This document shows, one piece after another, positions 9,180 through 17,933 of a stretch of 64,000 bases of DNA. The stretch comes from Streptomyces bicolor. GTDB lineage: Bacteria; Actinomycetota; Actinomycetes; Streptomycetales; Streptomycetaceae. Each line of letters starts with the position of its first letter. Position 1 is the stretch's first letter. Where the stretch lies: contig NZ_JOFS01000001.1 in NCBI RefSeq assembly GCF_000719285.1, forward strand, positions 186,001 through 250,000. Direction: 5' to 3'. The translations under genes and the position numbers were made by a program. The notes under the pieces are model-generated. The model was given only the letters and a program-made list of their open reading frames with translations. It did not search any database and was not told the DNA's origin.

Positions 9180-10310
9180 TCAGCCCAGGAAGTCCTCAGC
9201 GATCCGTTCCGCCACCCGCTCCAGGATCGGCCCCGCGTCCGCGATGCACTTCGCGACGTCCGGCTCGAGTTCCGTCAGCGGGTACGCCCGCCGGATCCCG
9301 GCCCGGCCCAGCGCCTCCGGCGCCAGCGCGAGGCGGCCGCAGACCGCGACGACCTCCTTGTCCGCCGCGCGGGCGGCGGCCGCGACACCCGCCGGTGCCT
9401 TGCCGTGCAGGGTCTGCTCATCCAGGGAGCCCTCGCCGGTGATGACCAGCGTCGCCCGCTCCAGCGCGGGTGCGAAGCCCAGGACGTCCAGCATGACCTC
9501 GATGCCGGGTCGGAAGCGCGCGCCGAGGAGGAGGGCGCCGTATCCGATGCCGCCCGCGGCTCCGGCGCCGGGCGCGGCGGCGTGCTCGGCGGCCCGGGGG
9601 CCGACCGACTCCTCCAGCACCTTCGCGTAGTGCGCGAGCGCCACGTCCAGCGTCTCCACGTCGTCCGGCGAGGCGCCCTTCTGCGGGCCGTACACCGCCG
9701 GGGCGCCCTTCGGGCCGGTGAGCGGGTTGTCGACGTCGCTGGCGAGCACCAGCTCGACGGAGTCGAGGCGCGGGTCCAGGCCGGACAGATCGGCGTCGGC
9801 CAGGTCGCTCAGACTGCCGCCGCCCGGGGCCACCGGCTCCCCGTCCGCGTCCAGGAAGCGCGCGCCCAGCGCGGTCAGCATCCCGGCGCCGCCGTCGGTC
9901 GTGGCGCTGCCGCCGACGCCGAAGACGATCGTGCGGGCACCGGCGTCCAGCGCGGCCCGCAGCAGCTCCCCGGAGCCGTAGGTGGACGCCGTGAGCGGCG
10001 CGAAGACGCCCGCGGGCAGCCGTTGCAGGCCGCTCGCCTCCGCCATCTCCACGACCGCCGTGTCGCCGCGCAGCGCGAACGCCGCCGTCACCTCGTGCCC
10101 GAGGGGCCCGGCGACCTGTACCTCGCGCCGCTCGAAGCCGGCCGCGACCGCCGCGTCCACCGTCCCGTCGCCACCGTCGGCCACGGGCATGGCCTCGACC
10201 TCGAGGCCGGGCACGACCCGGCGCAGACCGGCCGTCACCCGCTCGGCGACCTGCACGGCCGTGAGCGAGCCCTTGAACTTGTCCGCGGCGATGAGCACGC
10301 GCTGTGTCAC
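9180..10310 (-). CDS. glycerate 2-kinase (GarK/GlxK family)
   Basis: It phosphorylates glycerate, feeding it into glycolysis. The 376-residue protein begins RVLIAADKFKGSLTA and contains PVADGGDGT, GVGGSATTDGG and GALLLGARFRPG, all hallmarks of the type-1 glycerate kinase family. The GTG start at VTQRVLI has an AAGGGGAA ribosome-binding site; an ATG eleven codons upstream is less likely. It is transcribed towards pssA and divergently from the ADP-ribosylglycohydrolase gene. Confidence 0.9.
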   Translation of the reverse strand: MTQRVLIAADKFKGSLTAVQVAERVTAGLRRVVPGLEVEAMPVADGGDGTVDAAVAAGFERREVQVAGPLGHEVTAAFALRGDTAVVEMAEASGLQRLPAGVFAPLTASTYGSGELLRAALDAGARTIVFGVGGSATTDGGAGMLTALGARFLDADGEPVAPGGGSLSDLADADLSGLDPRLDSVELVLASDVDNPLTGPKGAPAVYGPQKGASPDDVETLDVALAHYAKVLEESVGPRAAEHAAAPGAGAAGGIGYGALLLGARFRPGIEVMLDVLGFAPALERATLVITGEGSLDEQTLHGKAPAGVAAAARAADKEVVAVCGRLALAPEALGRAGIRRAYPLTELEPDVAKCIADAGPILERVAERIAEDFLG

Positions 10311-10511
10311 CTGTTTTCCCCTTGCTCTCCGGGCCTCGCGCATGTCAAGGCCAGTCGCGCCGCTGTGACCTTAACCGGAGGACACCTCTGACGTCATGCG
10401 CTGACCGGACCCTGAGAACGCCGCACGAGCACCCCACGGACGTCCTGCGCGCCCCCTGCGCAGAAGGCCGAACCCCGCGCGGACGCCCCCGGAATTGGGT
10501 AAACCGGTCCT

Positions 10512-11606
10512 ATGACCCCTGTGGGCACTGAGCCAGAGCTCGCCGACCGCATCCTCGGGGGCTGGCTCGGCCGGATCGCGGGCAACATGCTCGGCAAGCC
10601 GGTCGAGCAGGGCGACCTGTGGACGCGGGACCGTATCGACCGCTATCTGCGGCAGGCCGCAGCCCTGCCCCTCACCGACTATCTCCCCGAGCCGATCGCC
10701 GAGGACGACGGCTTCGAGCTGCGCCCCGAGTGGCGGAGTTGCGTGCGCGGCCGGATCCACGGCAGCTGCCGTGACGACGACGTCGACTACGCCATCCTCG
10801 GCCTCGACCTGCTGGAGACCCACGGCTTCGGCTTCAGCACCGAGCAGGTGGGGGACCTGTGGCTGCTGCGGCTGCCGTATCTGCAGACCTTCACGGCGGA
10901 GCGGGCGGCGTACCGCAACCTCGCGAACGGTCTGAAGCCGCCGCTCACCGCCACGTACGACAACCCGTACCAGGAGTGGATCGGCGCCCTCATCCGCGCC
11001 GACATCTACGGCTGGACCTCCCCGGGCGCCCCGCGCCGCGCCGCCTCCCTTGCCCGCCGGGACGCGGTGCTGTCGCACACCGGCAACGGCGTGTACGGCG
11101 CGATGTGGGCGGCGGCGCTGATCGCGGCGGCGTTCACGGCGCCCACGGTCCGCCACGCCGTCGACGAGGCGCTCACCGTCATCCCGGCCAGCAGCCGCCT
11201 CGCCCGCACCGTACGCCGGGTCGTCTCGCTCCATGACACCCGGATGGCCTGGGAGGACACCCTCACCACCCTCACCGAGGAGACCGTGGGGCTCGGCTGG
11301 ATCCACACCATCCCGAACGCCGCCGTGCTCACCGCCGGGCTCCTGTACGGCGACGGCGACTTCACCCGCACCATCACGCTGACCGTCCGCGGCGGCCTGG
11401 ACACCGACTCCAACGGGGCGACGGCCGGTTCGGTGGCGGGAGTACTGACCGGTGCGGCGGCGATCCCGGACCAGTGGACCGGGCCGCTGGACGACACCGT
11501 GCGCAGTGCGGTGTTCGGTTTCGACGGGGCACGGATCAGCGAGCTGGCGGAGCGGACGGTGCGGCTGGCGGAGGCGGACGTCACCGGGCACGGAGTCAGT
11601 CCCTGA
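10512..11606 (+). CDS. ADP-ribosylglycohydrolase family protein
   Basis: Members remove ADP-ribose from proteins or small molecules using a Mg2+ pair. The 364-residue chain starts LADRILGGWLGRIAGNMLGKPVE and contains DDDVDYAILGLDLLE near residue 92 and LDTDSNGATAGSVAGVLTGA near the C-terminus; these are the acidic metal-ligand blocks of the family. The cellular target is unknown. Its 3' end overlaps the convergent hydrolase remnant by eleven bases. No clear ribosome-binding site is seen before the ATG, so it may be leaderless. Confidence 0.85.
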   Translation: MTPVGTEPELADRILGGWLGRIAGNMLGKPVEQGDLWTRDRIDRYLRQAAALPLTDYLPEPIAEDDGFELRPEWRSCVRGRIHGSCRDDDVDYAILGLDLLETHGFGFSTEQVGDLWLLRLPYLQTFTAERAAYRNLANGLKPPLTATYDNPYQEWIGALIRADIYGWTSPGAPRRAASLARRDAVLSHTGNGVYGAMWAAALIAAAFTAPTVRHAVDEALTVIPASSRLARTVRRVVSLHDTRMAWEDTLTTLTEETVGLGWIHTIPNAAVLTAGLLYGDGDFTRTITLTVRGGLDTDSNGATAGSVAGVLTGAAAIPDQWTGPLDDTVRSAVFGFDGARISELAERTVRLAEADVTGHGVSP

Positions 11607-12102
11607 GAAAGCTCTCGATCAGGTCCCGGAAGTACTCCGGCTCGTCGAGCCACGGATGGTGGCCGGCTCTCGGAATGGTTTCAAGTCGGCCGTCCCGGTA
11701 GAGCGACGAGGTCAGCACGGCCGGCCGGGTACCGGCGACGCAGTCCTCGGCGCCCGCCAGCGCCAGCACCGGAACTGACAGCGACCGCAGGAACCGCAGC
11801 CGCTGCGCTGCCTCGTGCTCGGCGGGGTTCCCTCGGTAGAACGCCTCGTACAACCAGGAAGGAGGACGGACGCGGTCGGCCTCATGGTGAGCGCGCGTCT
11901 CATCCGTCCACCTGCCGTAGAGAAAGGGGGCCACTCGCCGCTGCGCTTCTTCGGCCTCGGCGCCTGACACCCCTGTGGCCGGCAGTTCCGCGGCCTCGGC
12001 GGCGGAGCCGTACCACGGCTCGTCGGAGCGCCCTGCCCGAAGGGCGGCGACCTCGGCCGCGTCGACCTCCCGCCCGATGCGGCCCGTGCTGGGTCCCGTC
12101 AT
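11596..12102 (-). pseudogene. headless alpha/beta hydrolase remnant (aminopeptidase-like)
   Basis: The 168 residues match only the second half of a proline-iminopeptidase-like hydrolase: a cap region (RGNPAEHEAAQRL), then VPVLALAGAEDCVAGTRPA with the acid and IPRAGHHPWLDEPEYFRD with the catalytic His. The oxyanion and nucleophile-Ser half is absent. Upstream the same frame reads on through VQECSTPWH before meeting a stop, so the break looks like decay rather than a true start. A functional short protein is unlikely. Confidence 0.65.
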
Positions 12103-12284
12103 ATGCCACGGTGTACTGCACTCCTGGACTCTTCACCGTGCGGTGCTCTCATCGTCCCGCGTGGCGTCGTCTGTTTTGGTCAGCACCCTGAACGGCTGGT
12201 TCCAGGCTCGCTACACCGGCTCTCGCACGGTGCCGCGCCGGCGGTGCCGGCGGACGGGGCGGGGACGGTGGAGCTGGAGAACGG

Positions 12285-12368
12285 TCACCGCGTGGCCTCG
12301 TCGCGTTCGGCGACCCGCGCCTCGGTGCGGTGGCCGCGTTCGATGTAGTCGCGGACGACGGTCCTCAT
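12285..12368 (-). CDS. possible 27-residue coupled ORF
   Basis: Begins at an ATG overlapping the TGA of the upstream 73-residue gene (ATGA) and encodes MRTVVRDYIERGHRTEARVA plus a short charged tail. Overlap and helical composition make translation plausible. It may equally be the tail of a longer protein split by decay. Nothing recognisable is seen between it and the hydrolase remnant. Confidence 0.3.
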   Translation of the reverse strand: MRTVVRDYIERGHRTEARVAERDEATR

Positions 12369-12586
12369 TCGTCTTCCGGCAGGTGAAAGTAGACGGTGCC
12401 CGACCGCCAAGGTCCGTGCTCGGTCGTCTCTGATTCGATCACCACGTGCTGGATCTCCGCCGGCCCCAACGCCTCGATGGCGTCGGCCAGCCGTCGCAAG
12501 AGGGCCGGAACGCTGTCACAGCCAGGGCCAGCCGGGTTGGCCTGCGAGAAATGGCGCACGGTCCAATGCGCCGGAGTATCAGTCAC
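12365..12586 (-). CDS. small conserved-looking hypothetical protein (73 aa)
   Basis: A soluble alpha/beta protein with WTVRHFSQANPAGPGCDSV at the front, an amphipathic helix SVPALLRRLADAIEALGP, a strand HVVIESETTEHGPW and an acidic end HLPEDE. No family is recognised. Codon-position GC bias and clean ends support it being real. It is divergent from the sirtuin gene and coupled to a 27-residue frame. Confidence 0.55.
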   Translation of the reverse strand: MTDTPAHWTVRHFSQANPAGPGCDSVPALLRRLADAIEALGPAEIQHVVIESETTEHGPWRSGTVYFHLPEDE

Positions 12587-12757
12587 GGACTGATCGTAAG
12601 AGCTGCCAGCACCTGGTCAGCAGCCAACCTCTGGACCGGGCAACTCAGGTCCCGGGGCAGTTTCGAGACCGTGATCGACCGGACAAGTCCTAGCACCGCT
12701 CCGGCCCCTCGGATATCCGTTCGCCGCAGTCCAGGCACCCGTCCTACCCTCGGCCCT

Positions 12758-13483
12758 ATGACCAAGCCCCTCGTCGCCCTCCTGAGCGGCGCCGGTATCT
12801 CCACCGACTCCGGTATCCCCGACTACCGCGGGCCGAACGGACTGTGGCGGCGGGATCCGGAGGCCGAGAAGCTCGTGACGTACGAGTACTACATGGGCGA
12901 TCCGGAGATCCGGCGGCGCTCGTGGCAGATGCGGCGGAAGAATCGGACCCTGAAGGCCGAACCGAACGCGGCGCACCTCGCGGTGGCCGAGCTGGAGCGG
13001 TCCGGGGTGCCGGTGCGGGTGATCACGCAGAACGTGGACGGGCTGCACCAGCTCGCCGGGATGCCCGCCCGCAAGGTGCTCGAACTGCACGGCAGCGCGC
13101 GGAGTGTGGTCTGCACGAAGTGCCATGCGCGCGGGCCGATGGAGGACGCCCTCGCGCGGGTCGAGGCCGGTGAGGAGGATCCGCCGTGTCTGGACTGCGG
13201 TGGGGTCCTGAAGTCGGCGACGGTGATGTTCGGCGAACGGCTCGATCCGGTGGTCCTCGGTGAGGCCGTCGCGATCACCAAGGCGTGCCAGGTGTTCATC
13301 GCGGTCGGCACGAGTCTGCAGGTGCAGCCCGCCGCGGGGCTCGCGGGTGTCGCCGCCGACCACGGCGCCCGGTTGATCATCGTCAACGCCGAGCCGACGC
13401 CGTACGACGACCGCGCCGATGAGGTGATCCGCGAACCGATCGGCACCGCGCTGCCGAAACTGCTGCGGGGGCTGGGCGACTAG
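12758..13483 (+). CDS. cobB: NAD-dependent protein deacylase (sirtuin)
   Basis: The 241-residue Sir2 enzyme removes acyl groups from lysines with NAD, forming O-acetyl-ADP-ribose. Visible motifs are GAGISTDSGIPDYRG (NAD binding), TQNVDGLH with the catalytic His region and a Cys4 zinc site (CTKC and CLDC). The start at MTKPLVALLSG begins the Rossmann strand; the longer upstream frame lacks support. A perfect hairpin follows the stop. It likely corresponds to the second sirtuin of Streptomyces. Acyl-CoA synthetases are the usual bacterial targets. Confidence 0.94.
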   Translation: MTKPLVALLSGAGISTDSGIPDYRGPNGLWRRDPEAEKLVTYEYYMGDPEIRRRSWQMRRKNRTLKAEPNAAHLAVAELERSGVPVRVITQNVDGLHQLAGMPARKVLELHGSARSVVCTKCHARGPMEDALARVEAGEEDPPCLDCGGVLKSATVMFGERLDPVVLGEAVAITKACQVFIAVGTSLQVQPAAGLAGVAADHGARLIIVNAEPTPYDDRADEVIREPIGTALPKLLRGLGD

Positions 13484-13487
13484 AGAA

Positions 13488-13519
13488 GGTCCCGGCGAGT
13501 ATGCGGGCTCGCCGGGACC
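13488..13519. terminator. hairpin after the sirtuin gene
   Basis: GGTCCCGGCGAG pairs perfectly with CTCGCCGGGACC (12 bp) around eight bases, five bases after the stop, followed by CTCTTGT. It is placed to end both the sirtuin and the convergent small secreted-protein transcripts. Confidence 0.8.
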
Positions 13520-13555
13520 TCTTGTGCTCTCTGACTGCGCTCTCGGACTGTGCTC

Positions 13556-13843
13556 TCAGAACTTCTCTTTCGCCCCGGCGTCCGTCTTGTCGGCTTTCAT
13601 GGGAGCGAAGCGGCCCACGAGTTGGCTTGCGAATCTGTAGATGAGGCCTTCTTCCGGCCTGATTTCGTCTTCGCCGAATTCCCCGGCCTCGCCGCGCATG
13701 CCCCCGGTGGTGGGCGCGGCCTGGGCGCTTGGGCCGTCGACGGTCGGCTCTTGCGGAGTGGCCGCGGACGCACCGGTCGTTCCGATTGCGGCGAGCAGGA
13801 CAGGGGTGGTGACAGCGATGGCCAGGGCTCTATGTGCACGCAT
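13556..13843 (-). CDS. small secreted protein (95 aa)
   Basis: The N-terminus is a signal peptide: basic MRAHRALAIAV, hydrophobic core and cleavage after ASA near residue 27. The mature ~68 residues are acidic and glycine/proline-rich early (GGMRGEAGEFGEDEIRPEEG) and basic late (MKADKTDAGAKEKF). The family is unknown. The start was chosen at the ATG with GGCGGAAG upstream, which also gives a clean signal peptide; the 37-codon extension is rejected. Confidence 0.65.
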   Translation of the reverse strand: MRAHRALAIAVTTPVLLAAIGTTGASAATPQEPTVDGPSAQAAPTTGGMRGEAGEFGEDEIRPEEGLIYRFASQLVGRFAPMKADKTDAGAKEKF

Positions 13844-13910
13844 GACTTCCGCCTCGTTTAGGACAACAGGTCGCCGCCACAGTTCCCCGGCATTTCTTCT
13901 GAAAAACCGC

Positions 13911-14450
13911 TCACCGAACCAACCATTCGTACGGCCGAACGCCTTCTGTCCCATCCTCGGAGGCGGTCTGGAACAACGCCGCCGCGCTCTCGAAGTCCAG
14001 GAGTCGCTGCTTGCGGTCCAGGCCGCCGCCGTATCCGGTGAGGCTGCCGTTCGCGCCGACGACGCGGTGGCAAGGGACGATGATGCCGATCGGGTTCTTG
14101 CCGTTGGCGAGGCCGACCGCGCGGGAGGCGCCGGGGTTGCCGAGGGCGTCGGCGAGGTCGCCGTACGAGCGGGTCTCGCCGTAGGGGATCCGGCGCAGCT
14201 GGTCCCAGACCCTGCGCTGGAACTCGGTGCCGTTCAGCCGCAGTTCGACGGTGAACTCCGTCAACCCGCCCGCGAAATAGGCCTCCAGCTGTTCCTCGGC
14301 CTCCGCGAAAGGGGACTCGTCACGGATGCCGAAGGTTTCCTCGGGTGGGCGGTGGCGTTGGTCGGTCATGTAGAGGCCGCACAGGAGGCCGTCCTCGGCG
14401 ACGAGGGTGAGCGGGCCGTACGGGCTGTCGATCACGGTGTGCTGTTTCAC
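13911..14450 (-). CDS. ogt: O6-alkylguanine-DNA alkyltransferase
   Basis: A suicide repair protein that transfers an alkyl group from guanine O6 to its own cysteine, C127 in the PCHRV motif. The 179-residue chain also shows GTEFQRRVWDQLRRIPYGET (helix-turn-helix-adjacent) and NPIGIIVPCHRV. It is encoded nine bases downstream of the Ada/AlkA fusion, on the same strand, so the two form a repair operon that supplies the domain the fusion lacks. Confidence 0.94.
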   Translation of the reverse strand: MKQHTVIDSPYGPLTLVAEDGLLCGLYMTDQRHRPPEETFGIRDESPFAEAEEQLEAYFAGGLTEFTVELRLNGTEFQRRVWDQLRRIPYGETRSYGDLADALGNPGASRAVGLANGKNPIGIIVPCHRVVGANGSLTGYGGGLDRKQRLLDFESAAALFQTASEDGTEGVRPYEWLVR

Positions 14451-14459
14451 TGGCTTTCC

Positions 14460-15941
14460 TTACACGGGGAGGAAGTTGATCGGGTGGCTGTCCGTCGCCC
14501 ACAGGTACTGGACGGCGTACGCCCTCCAGGGGCGCCAGGCCGCCGCCCGGGCCGTGAGGGCCGCCGGAGTGGACGGCAGGCCCAGCTCCTGGGCGGCGCG
14601 GCGGATTCCGAGGTCGGTGGGGAGGAAGGCGTCGGGGTCGCCGAGGGCGCGCATCGCGATGACGTCGACCGTCCAGGGGCCGAAGCCCGGCAACTCCAGC
14701 AGCTTGGCCCGGGTCTCCGGCCAGTCGCTGTCCGGGCCCAGGCGCACCTGGCCGTCGGCGAGCCCGCGCACCAGTGTCGTGAACGTCGTCCGGCGGGTGC
14801 GGGGCATGGCCAGTGACTCCGGGTCCACCGAGGCCAGCGCCTCGGCGGCCGGGAAAAGGTGGGCGAGGCCGCCCTCGGGGTCGTCGACCGGCTCGCCGTG
14901 GGCGGTGACCAGGCGGGCCGCGTGGGTGCGGGCGGCGGCCGTGGAGACCTGCTGGCCGAGGACGGCCCGTACGGCGAACTCCGCCTCGTCGACCGTACGC
15001 GGGACCCGCCGCCCGGGCGCCTTGTCGATCAGCGGCGCGAGCAGTGGGTCCGTGCGCAACTGGTCGTCGATCGCGACCGGATCGGCGTCGAGGTCGAGCA
15101 TCCTGCGGCACCGGCTGATCGCGACGGTCAGATCGCGCAGGTCGCTGAGGGTGAGGCGGCAGGCGATGTGGTCGGGCTGGGGTGACAGGGACACGATGCC
15201 GTGGCCGTACGGCAGCCTGAGCGTGCGCCGGTACGCGCCGTCCCGCCACTCCTCGACCCCCGGGACGGCGGTGGCCGCGAGGTGGCCGAAGAGGTTGTCG
15301 GGGTTGAGCGGGGCGCGGAACGGCAGGCGCAGGGTCAGGGCGCCGGCGGTGTTGCCCGGGGTGCTGTGGGGTGCGCGGGCGCGCAGGTCGGTCGGGGCGA
15401 GGGCGAAGACCTCGCGCACGGTGTCGTTGAAGCTGCGGATGGAGGCGAAGCCGGCCGCGAAGGCGATGTCCGCCATGGGCAGGGGTGTCGTCTCGATGAG
15501 GAGGCGGGCGGCCTGGGCGCGCTGGGCGCGGGCCAGGGCGAGCGGGCCCGCGCCGAGTTCGGCGAGGAGCTGGCGTTCGATCTGCCGGGTGCTGTAGCCG
15601 AGCCGGGCGGCGAGGCCGGGCACGCCCTCGCGGTCCACGACTCCGTCGGCGATCAGGCGCATCGCGCGGGCCACGAGGTCGGCGCGCTGGTTCCACTCCG
15701 GGGAACCGGGGCTGGTGTCGGGGCGGCAGCGCTTGCAGGCCCGGAACCCGGCCTGCTGGCAGGCGGCCGCGCTCGGGAAGAACCGCATGTTCTCCGGCTT
15801 GGGCGGGACCACCGGACAACTGGGCCGGCAGTAGATCCCGGTCGTCACGACCGCCGTGAAGAACCATCCGTCGAAGCGGGCGTCCTTGGACTGGACGGCG
15901 CGCACGCAGCGCTCCGTTTCGGTGTGCATCCCCTTCTGCAT
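14460..15941 (-). CDS. Ada-type sensor/regulator fused to AlkA DNA glycosylase
   Basis: A 493-residue fusion. Residues 1-80 are the Ada zinc domain with Cys38, Cys42, Cys69 and Cys72 (GIYCRPSCP, CKRCRP); in Ada, methylation of the first activates it. Residues ~85-180 are an AraC-type helix-turn-helix (MADIAFAAGFASIRSFND). Residues ~200-493 are an AlkA 3-methyladenine glycosylase with LPGFGPWTVDVIAMRALGD and the catalytic Asp in PTDLGIRR. The chosen start makes the zinc-cysteine numbering match E. coli Ada; an ATG four codons later is an alternative. The Ogt domain is encoded separately downstream. It probably controls its own operon. Confidence 0.92.
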   Translation of the reverse strand: MQKGMHTETERCVRAVQSKDARFDGWFFTAVVTTGIYCRPSCPVVPPKPENMRFFPSAAACQQAGFRACKRCRPDTSPGSPEWNQRADLVARAMRLIADGVVDREGVPGLAARLGYSTRQIERQLLAELGAGPLALARAQRAQAARLLIETTPLPMADIAFAAGFASIRSFNDTVREVFALAPTDLRARAPHSTPGNTAGALTLRLPFRAPLNPDNLFGHLAATAVPGVEEWRDGAYRRTLRLPYGHGIVSLSPQPDHIACRLTLSDLRDLTVAISRCRRMLDLDADPVAIDDQLRTDPLLAPLIDKAPGRRVPRTVDEAEFAVRAVLGQQVSTAAARTHAARLVTAHGEPVDDPEGGLAHLFPAAEALASVDPESLAMPRTRRTTFTTLVRGLADGQVRLGPDSDWPETRAKLLELPGFGPWTVDVIAMRALGDPDAFLPTDLGIRRAAQELGLPSTPAALTARAAAWRPWRAYAVQYLWATDSHPINFLPV

Positions 15942-16061
15942 GCGTCCAGCATCGGCCACGGTGGGCGACGAGGCTGGCGAGAATCCGACATCAACCTCGG
16001 CTGCGCTGGGAGGTGCCGGATCGCCCGGCACATGGCTGGGCCGTCTCGTCGACACCGGCAC

Positions 16062-16077
16062 ATGAAGAATCGTTCAT
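16062..16077. promoter_or_regulatory. ArsR/SmtB-type operator
   Basis: ATGAAGAATCGTTCAT contains TGAA-N6-TTCA, the core of operators bound by SmtB, CzrA and NmtR. It lies about 35 bases before the ArsR gene, suggesting autoregulation. Match made by eye. Confidence 0.6.
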
Positions 16078-16110
16078 AGGTTCGACGGGGTGACGGGTAA
16101 GATACCGGTC

Positions 16111-16473
16111 ATGGGTCATGGAGCCGTCACCACCGCGCAGGACACCCCGGAGCGCGTACGTCTGGACGCGGCCAATGTCGCCAAAGTGGCCACCACCCTC
16201 CAGGCCCTCTCCACCCCCTCCCGCCTGCTGATCCTGGCGCGGCTGCGCGAAGGGCCGCTGCCGGCCACGGAGTTGGCGGCCGAGGTGGGCATGGAGCAGT
16301 CCGCCTGCTCGCATCAGCTGCGGCTGCTGCGCAATCTCGGCCTGGTGGTCGGTGAGCGGCGCGGCCGTTCGGTCGTGTACGCGCTGCACGACCACCATGT
16401 CGCCGAGCTGCTCGACCAGGCCGTGTACCACGTGGAGCATCTGCGGCTGGGCATCAGCGACGCGGCCGAATGA
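16111..16473 (+). CDS. ArsR/SmtB-family metal-sensing repressor
   Basis: A 120-residue winged-helix repressor: STPSRLLILARLREGPLPATELA, recognition helix QSACSHQLRLLRNLGLV, and wing ERRGRSVVYALHD. The last helix carries D-x-H-x10-H-x-x-H (in ALHDHHVAELLDQAVYHVEH), the alpha-5 metal site of the zinc/cobalt/nickel sensors SmtB, CzrA and NmtR, rather than the arsenic cysteine site. The ATG beginning MGHGAV is preferred; a GTG seven codons upstream is possible. No cation efflux gene is adjacent; the convergent neighbour is a MATE exporter. Confidence 0.88.
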   Translation: MGHGAVTTAQDTPERVRLDAANVAKVATTLQALSTPSRLLILARLREGPLPATELAAEVGMEQSACSHQLRLLRNLGLVVGERRGRSVVYALHDHHVAELLDQAVYHVEHLRLGISDAAE

Positions 16474-16504
16474 TCGTCGGCGCGTGACGCCTGATCGTCG
16501 GCGC
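16471..16504. repeat. 13-base direct repeat between convergent genes
   Basis: TGATCGTCGGCGC occurs twice, 21 bases apart, starting at the ArsR stop codon. No hairpin terminator is evident in this short gap. Confidence 0.6.
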
Positions 16505-16529
16505 ACGCCGCCACCCTGGTCCGCCCGCC

Positions 16530-17933
16530 TCAGGCCACCACCGGCTGCTCGGCGCCGCCCCGCAGCGACAGCGCCCTGTTGTACCGCCGCAGCAGCAGTA
16601 CGGCCGTGGCGGCGAGGCCGGTGAGCAGGCCGAGCCAGACGCCGACCGTGTCCCAGCCCGCGAGCCGGCCGAAGAGCCAGGCCGCGGGGAGGCCGATCAG
16701 CCAGTAGCCGACGAGCGTGATGCGGAAGCCGCTCCTGGTGTCGTCCAGTCCGCGCAGCAGCCCGACGCCGATGTTCTGCGCGCAGTCGAAGAACTGCAGG
16801 ACGGCGGCGACCAGGAGGAGGTTGGTCGCGATGTCCGTCGCCGTGTGCTCGGCGGCCGACGACGGGTCCAGGAACGGACGCAGGACCAGCTCGGGGACGG
16901 TCAGATACACGACGCCGACCACCGCCATCACCGCCGCCGCGCAGGCCAGCGCCGTGTTCTTGATGCGCTGCGCGGCGGCGACGCGGTCGAGGGCGAGTTC
17001 CCGGCTGACGTTGATGGACGCGGCGTGGGAGAGGCCGACGGCGATCTGGAAGACGATGTAGATGAGCTGGTTGACCGCGGTGTGCGCGGCGAGCGCGGCG
17101 CTGCCGAAGGTGCCGATCAGCAGGGCGACGACGGAGAAGAAGCCGGCCTCGGATCCGTAGGTGGCCGCGATCGGCAGGCCCAGGCCGGTCAGGCGGCGCA
17201 GGGTGGCCCGGCGGGTCTTCCACATACGGATGTCGAGGAGCGGGCCGAGCTGGGGGTCGCGGCGGGCCGAGACGTACAGGGCCACGCAGGTCAGGGCGTA
17301 GACGAGGGTGGTCGCGAGGCCGATGCCCGGCAGGCCCAGCTCCGGCAGGATCCAAGAGCCGTGGATCAGACCCCAGTTGAGGGCCGCGTTGACGGCGACC
17401 GAGGCGATGGTGATCTGGAGCAGGGCCTGCGGTCGGCGCATGCCCACCGTGAACTGGCGGATCGCCTGGAACCACAGGCAGGGGACCAGGCCGGGCGCGA
17501 GGGCGAGCAGCACCGGCCAGGCCGTGTCGACGACGTCCGGGTCCTGGCCGAGGAAGGCGACGGCCTGCCCGATCAGCAGGATGACGACCGCGCCGACGAT
17601 GCCGGACAGGGTGGCCAGCGCGAGCGCGGCACGGACGACGTCCCGTACCTCTTCCGCGGCCTCTTCGGTCAGCTGCTCGTCCTCGGCGTGCGCGGAGGCG
17701 GCGGAGACCTGGTTGCCGACGGCGGTGACCATGCCGACGCCCATGGTGCGCAGCTGGTTGAAGATGACCAGCGCCAGGCCGCCGCCCGCGAGGGCCTCGG
17801 CGCCCATCAGGCCCATCATCACCGTGTCGGTGGTGGTGAGCGCGACCTGGGCGAGCTGGGTCAGGGCGAGCGGTACGGCCAGGGCGGCCAGGGCGCGGCT
17901 GTCGCGCAGGAGTGTGGTGAGCGGTGTCGGCAT
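16530..17933 (-). CDS. MATE-family exporter, probable product exporter
   Basis: A 467-residue polytopic membrane protein with about twelve hydrophobic helices in two similar halves. LAVPLALTQLAQVALTTTD at the start and MMGLMGAEALAGGGLALV are typical of the NorM/DinF-like MATE family, which exports small molecules in exchange for H+ or Na+. Its start lies five bases after the stop of the SbnA-like gene, so it is the last gene of the iron-box-controlled biosynthetic operon. That makes export of the locus product the likely role, unlike free-standing multidrug MATE genes. Confidence 0.88.
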   Translation of the reverse strand: MPTPLTTLLRDSRALAALAVPLALTQLAQVALTTTDTVMMGLMGAEALAGGGLALVIFNQLRTMGVGMVTAVGNQVSAASAHAEDEQLTEEAAEEVRDVVRAALALATLSGIVGAVVILLIGQAVAFLGQDPDVVDTAWPVLLALAPGLVPCLWFQAIRQFTVGMRRPQALLQITIASVAVNAALNWGLIHGSWILPELGLPGIGLATTLVYALTCVALYVSARRDPQLGPLLDIRMWKTRRATLRRLTGLGLPIAATYGSEAGFFSVVALLIGTFGSAALAAHTAVNQLIYIVFQIAVGLSHAASINVSRELALDRVAAAQRIKNTALACAAAVMAVVGVVYLTVPELVLRPFLDPSSAAEHTATDIATNLLLVAAVLQFFDCAQNIGVGLLRGLDDTRSGFRITLVGYWLIGLPAAWLFGRLAGWDTVGVWLGLLTGLAATAVLLLRRYNRALSLRGGAEQPVVA

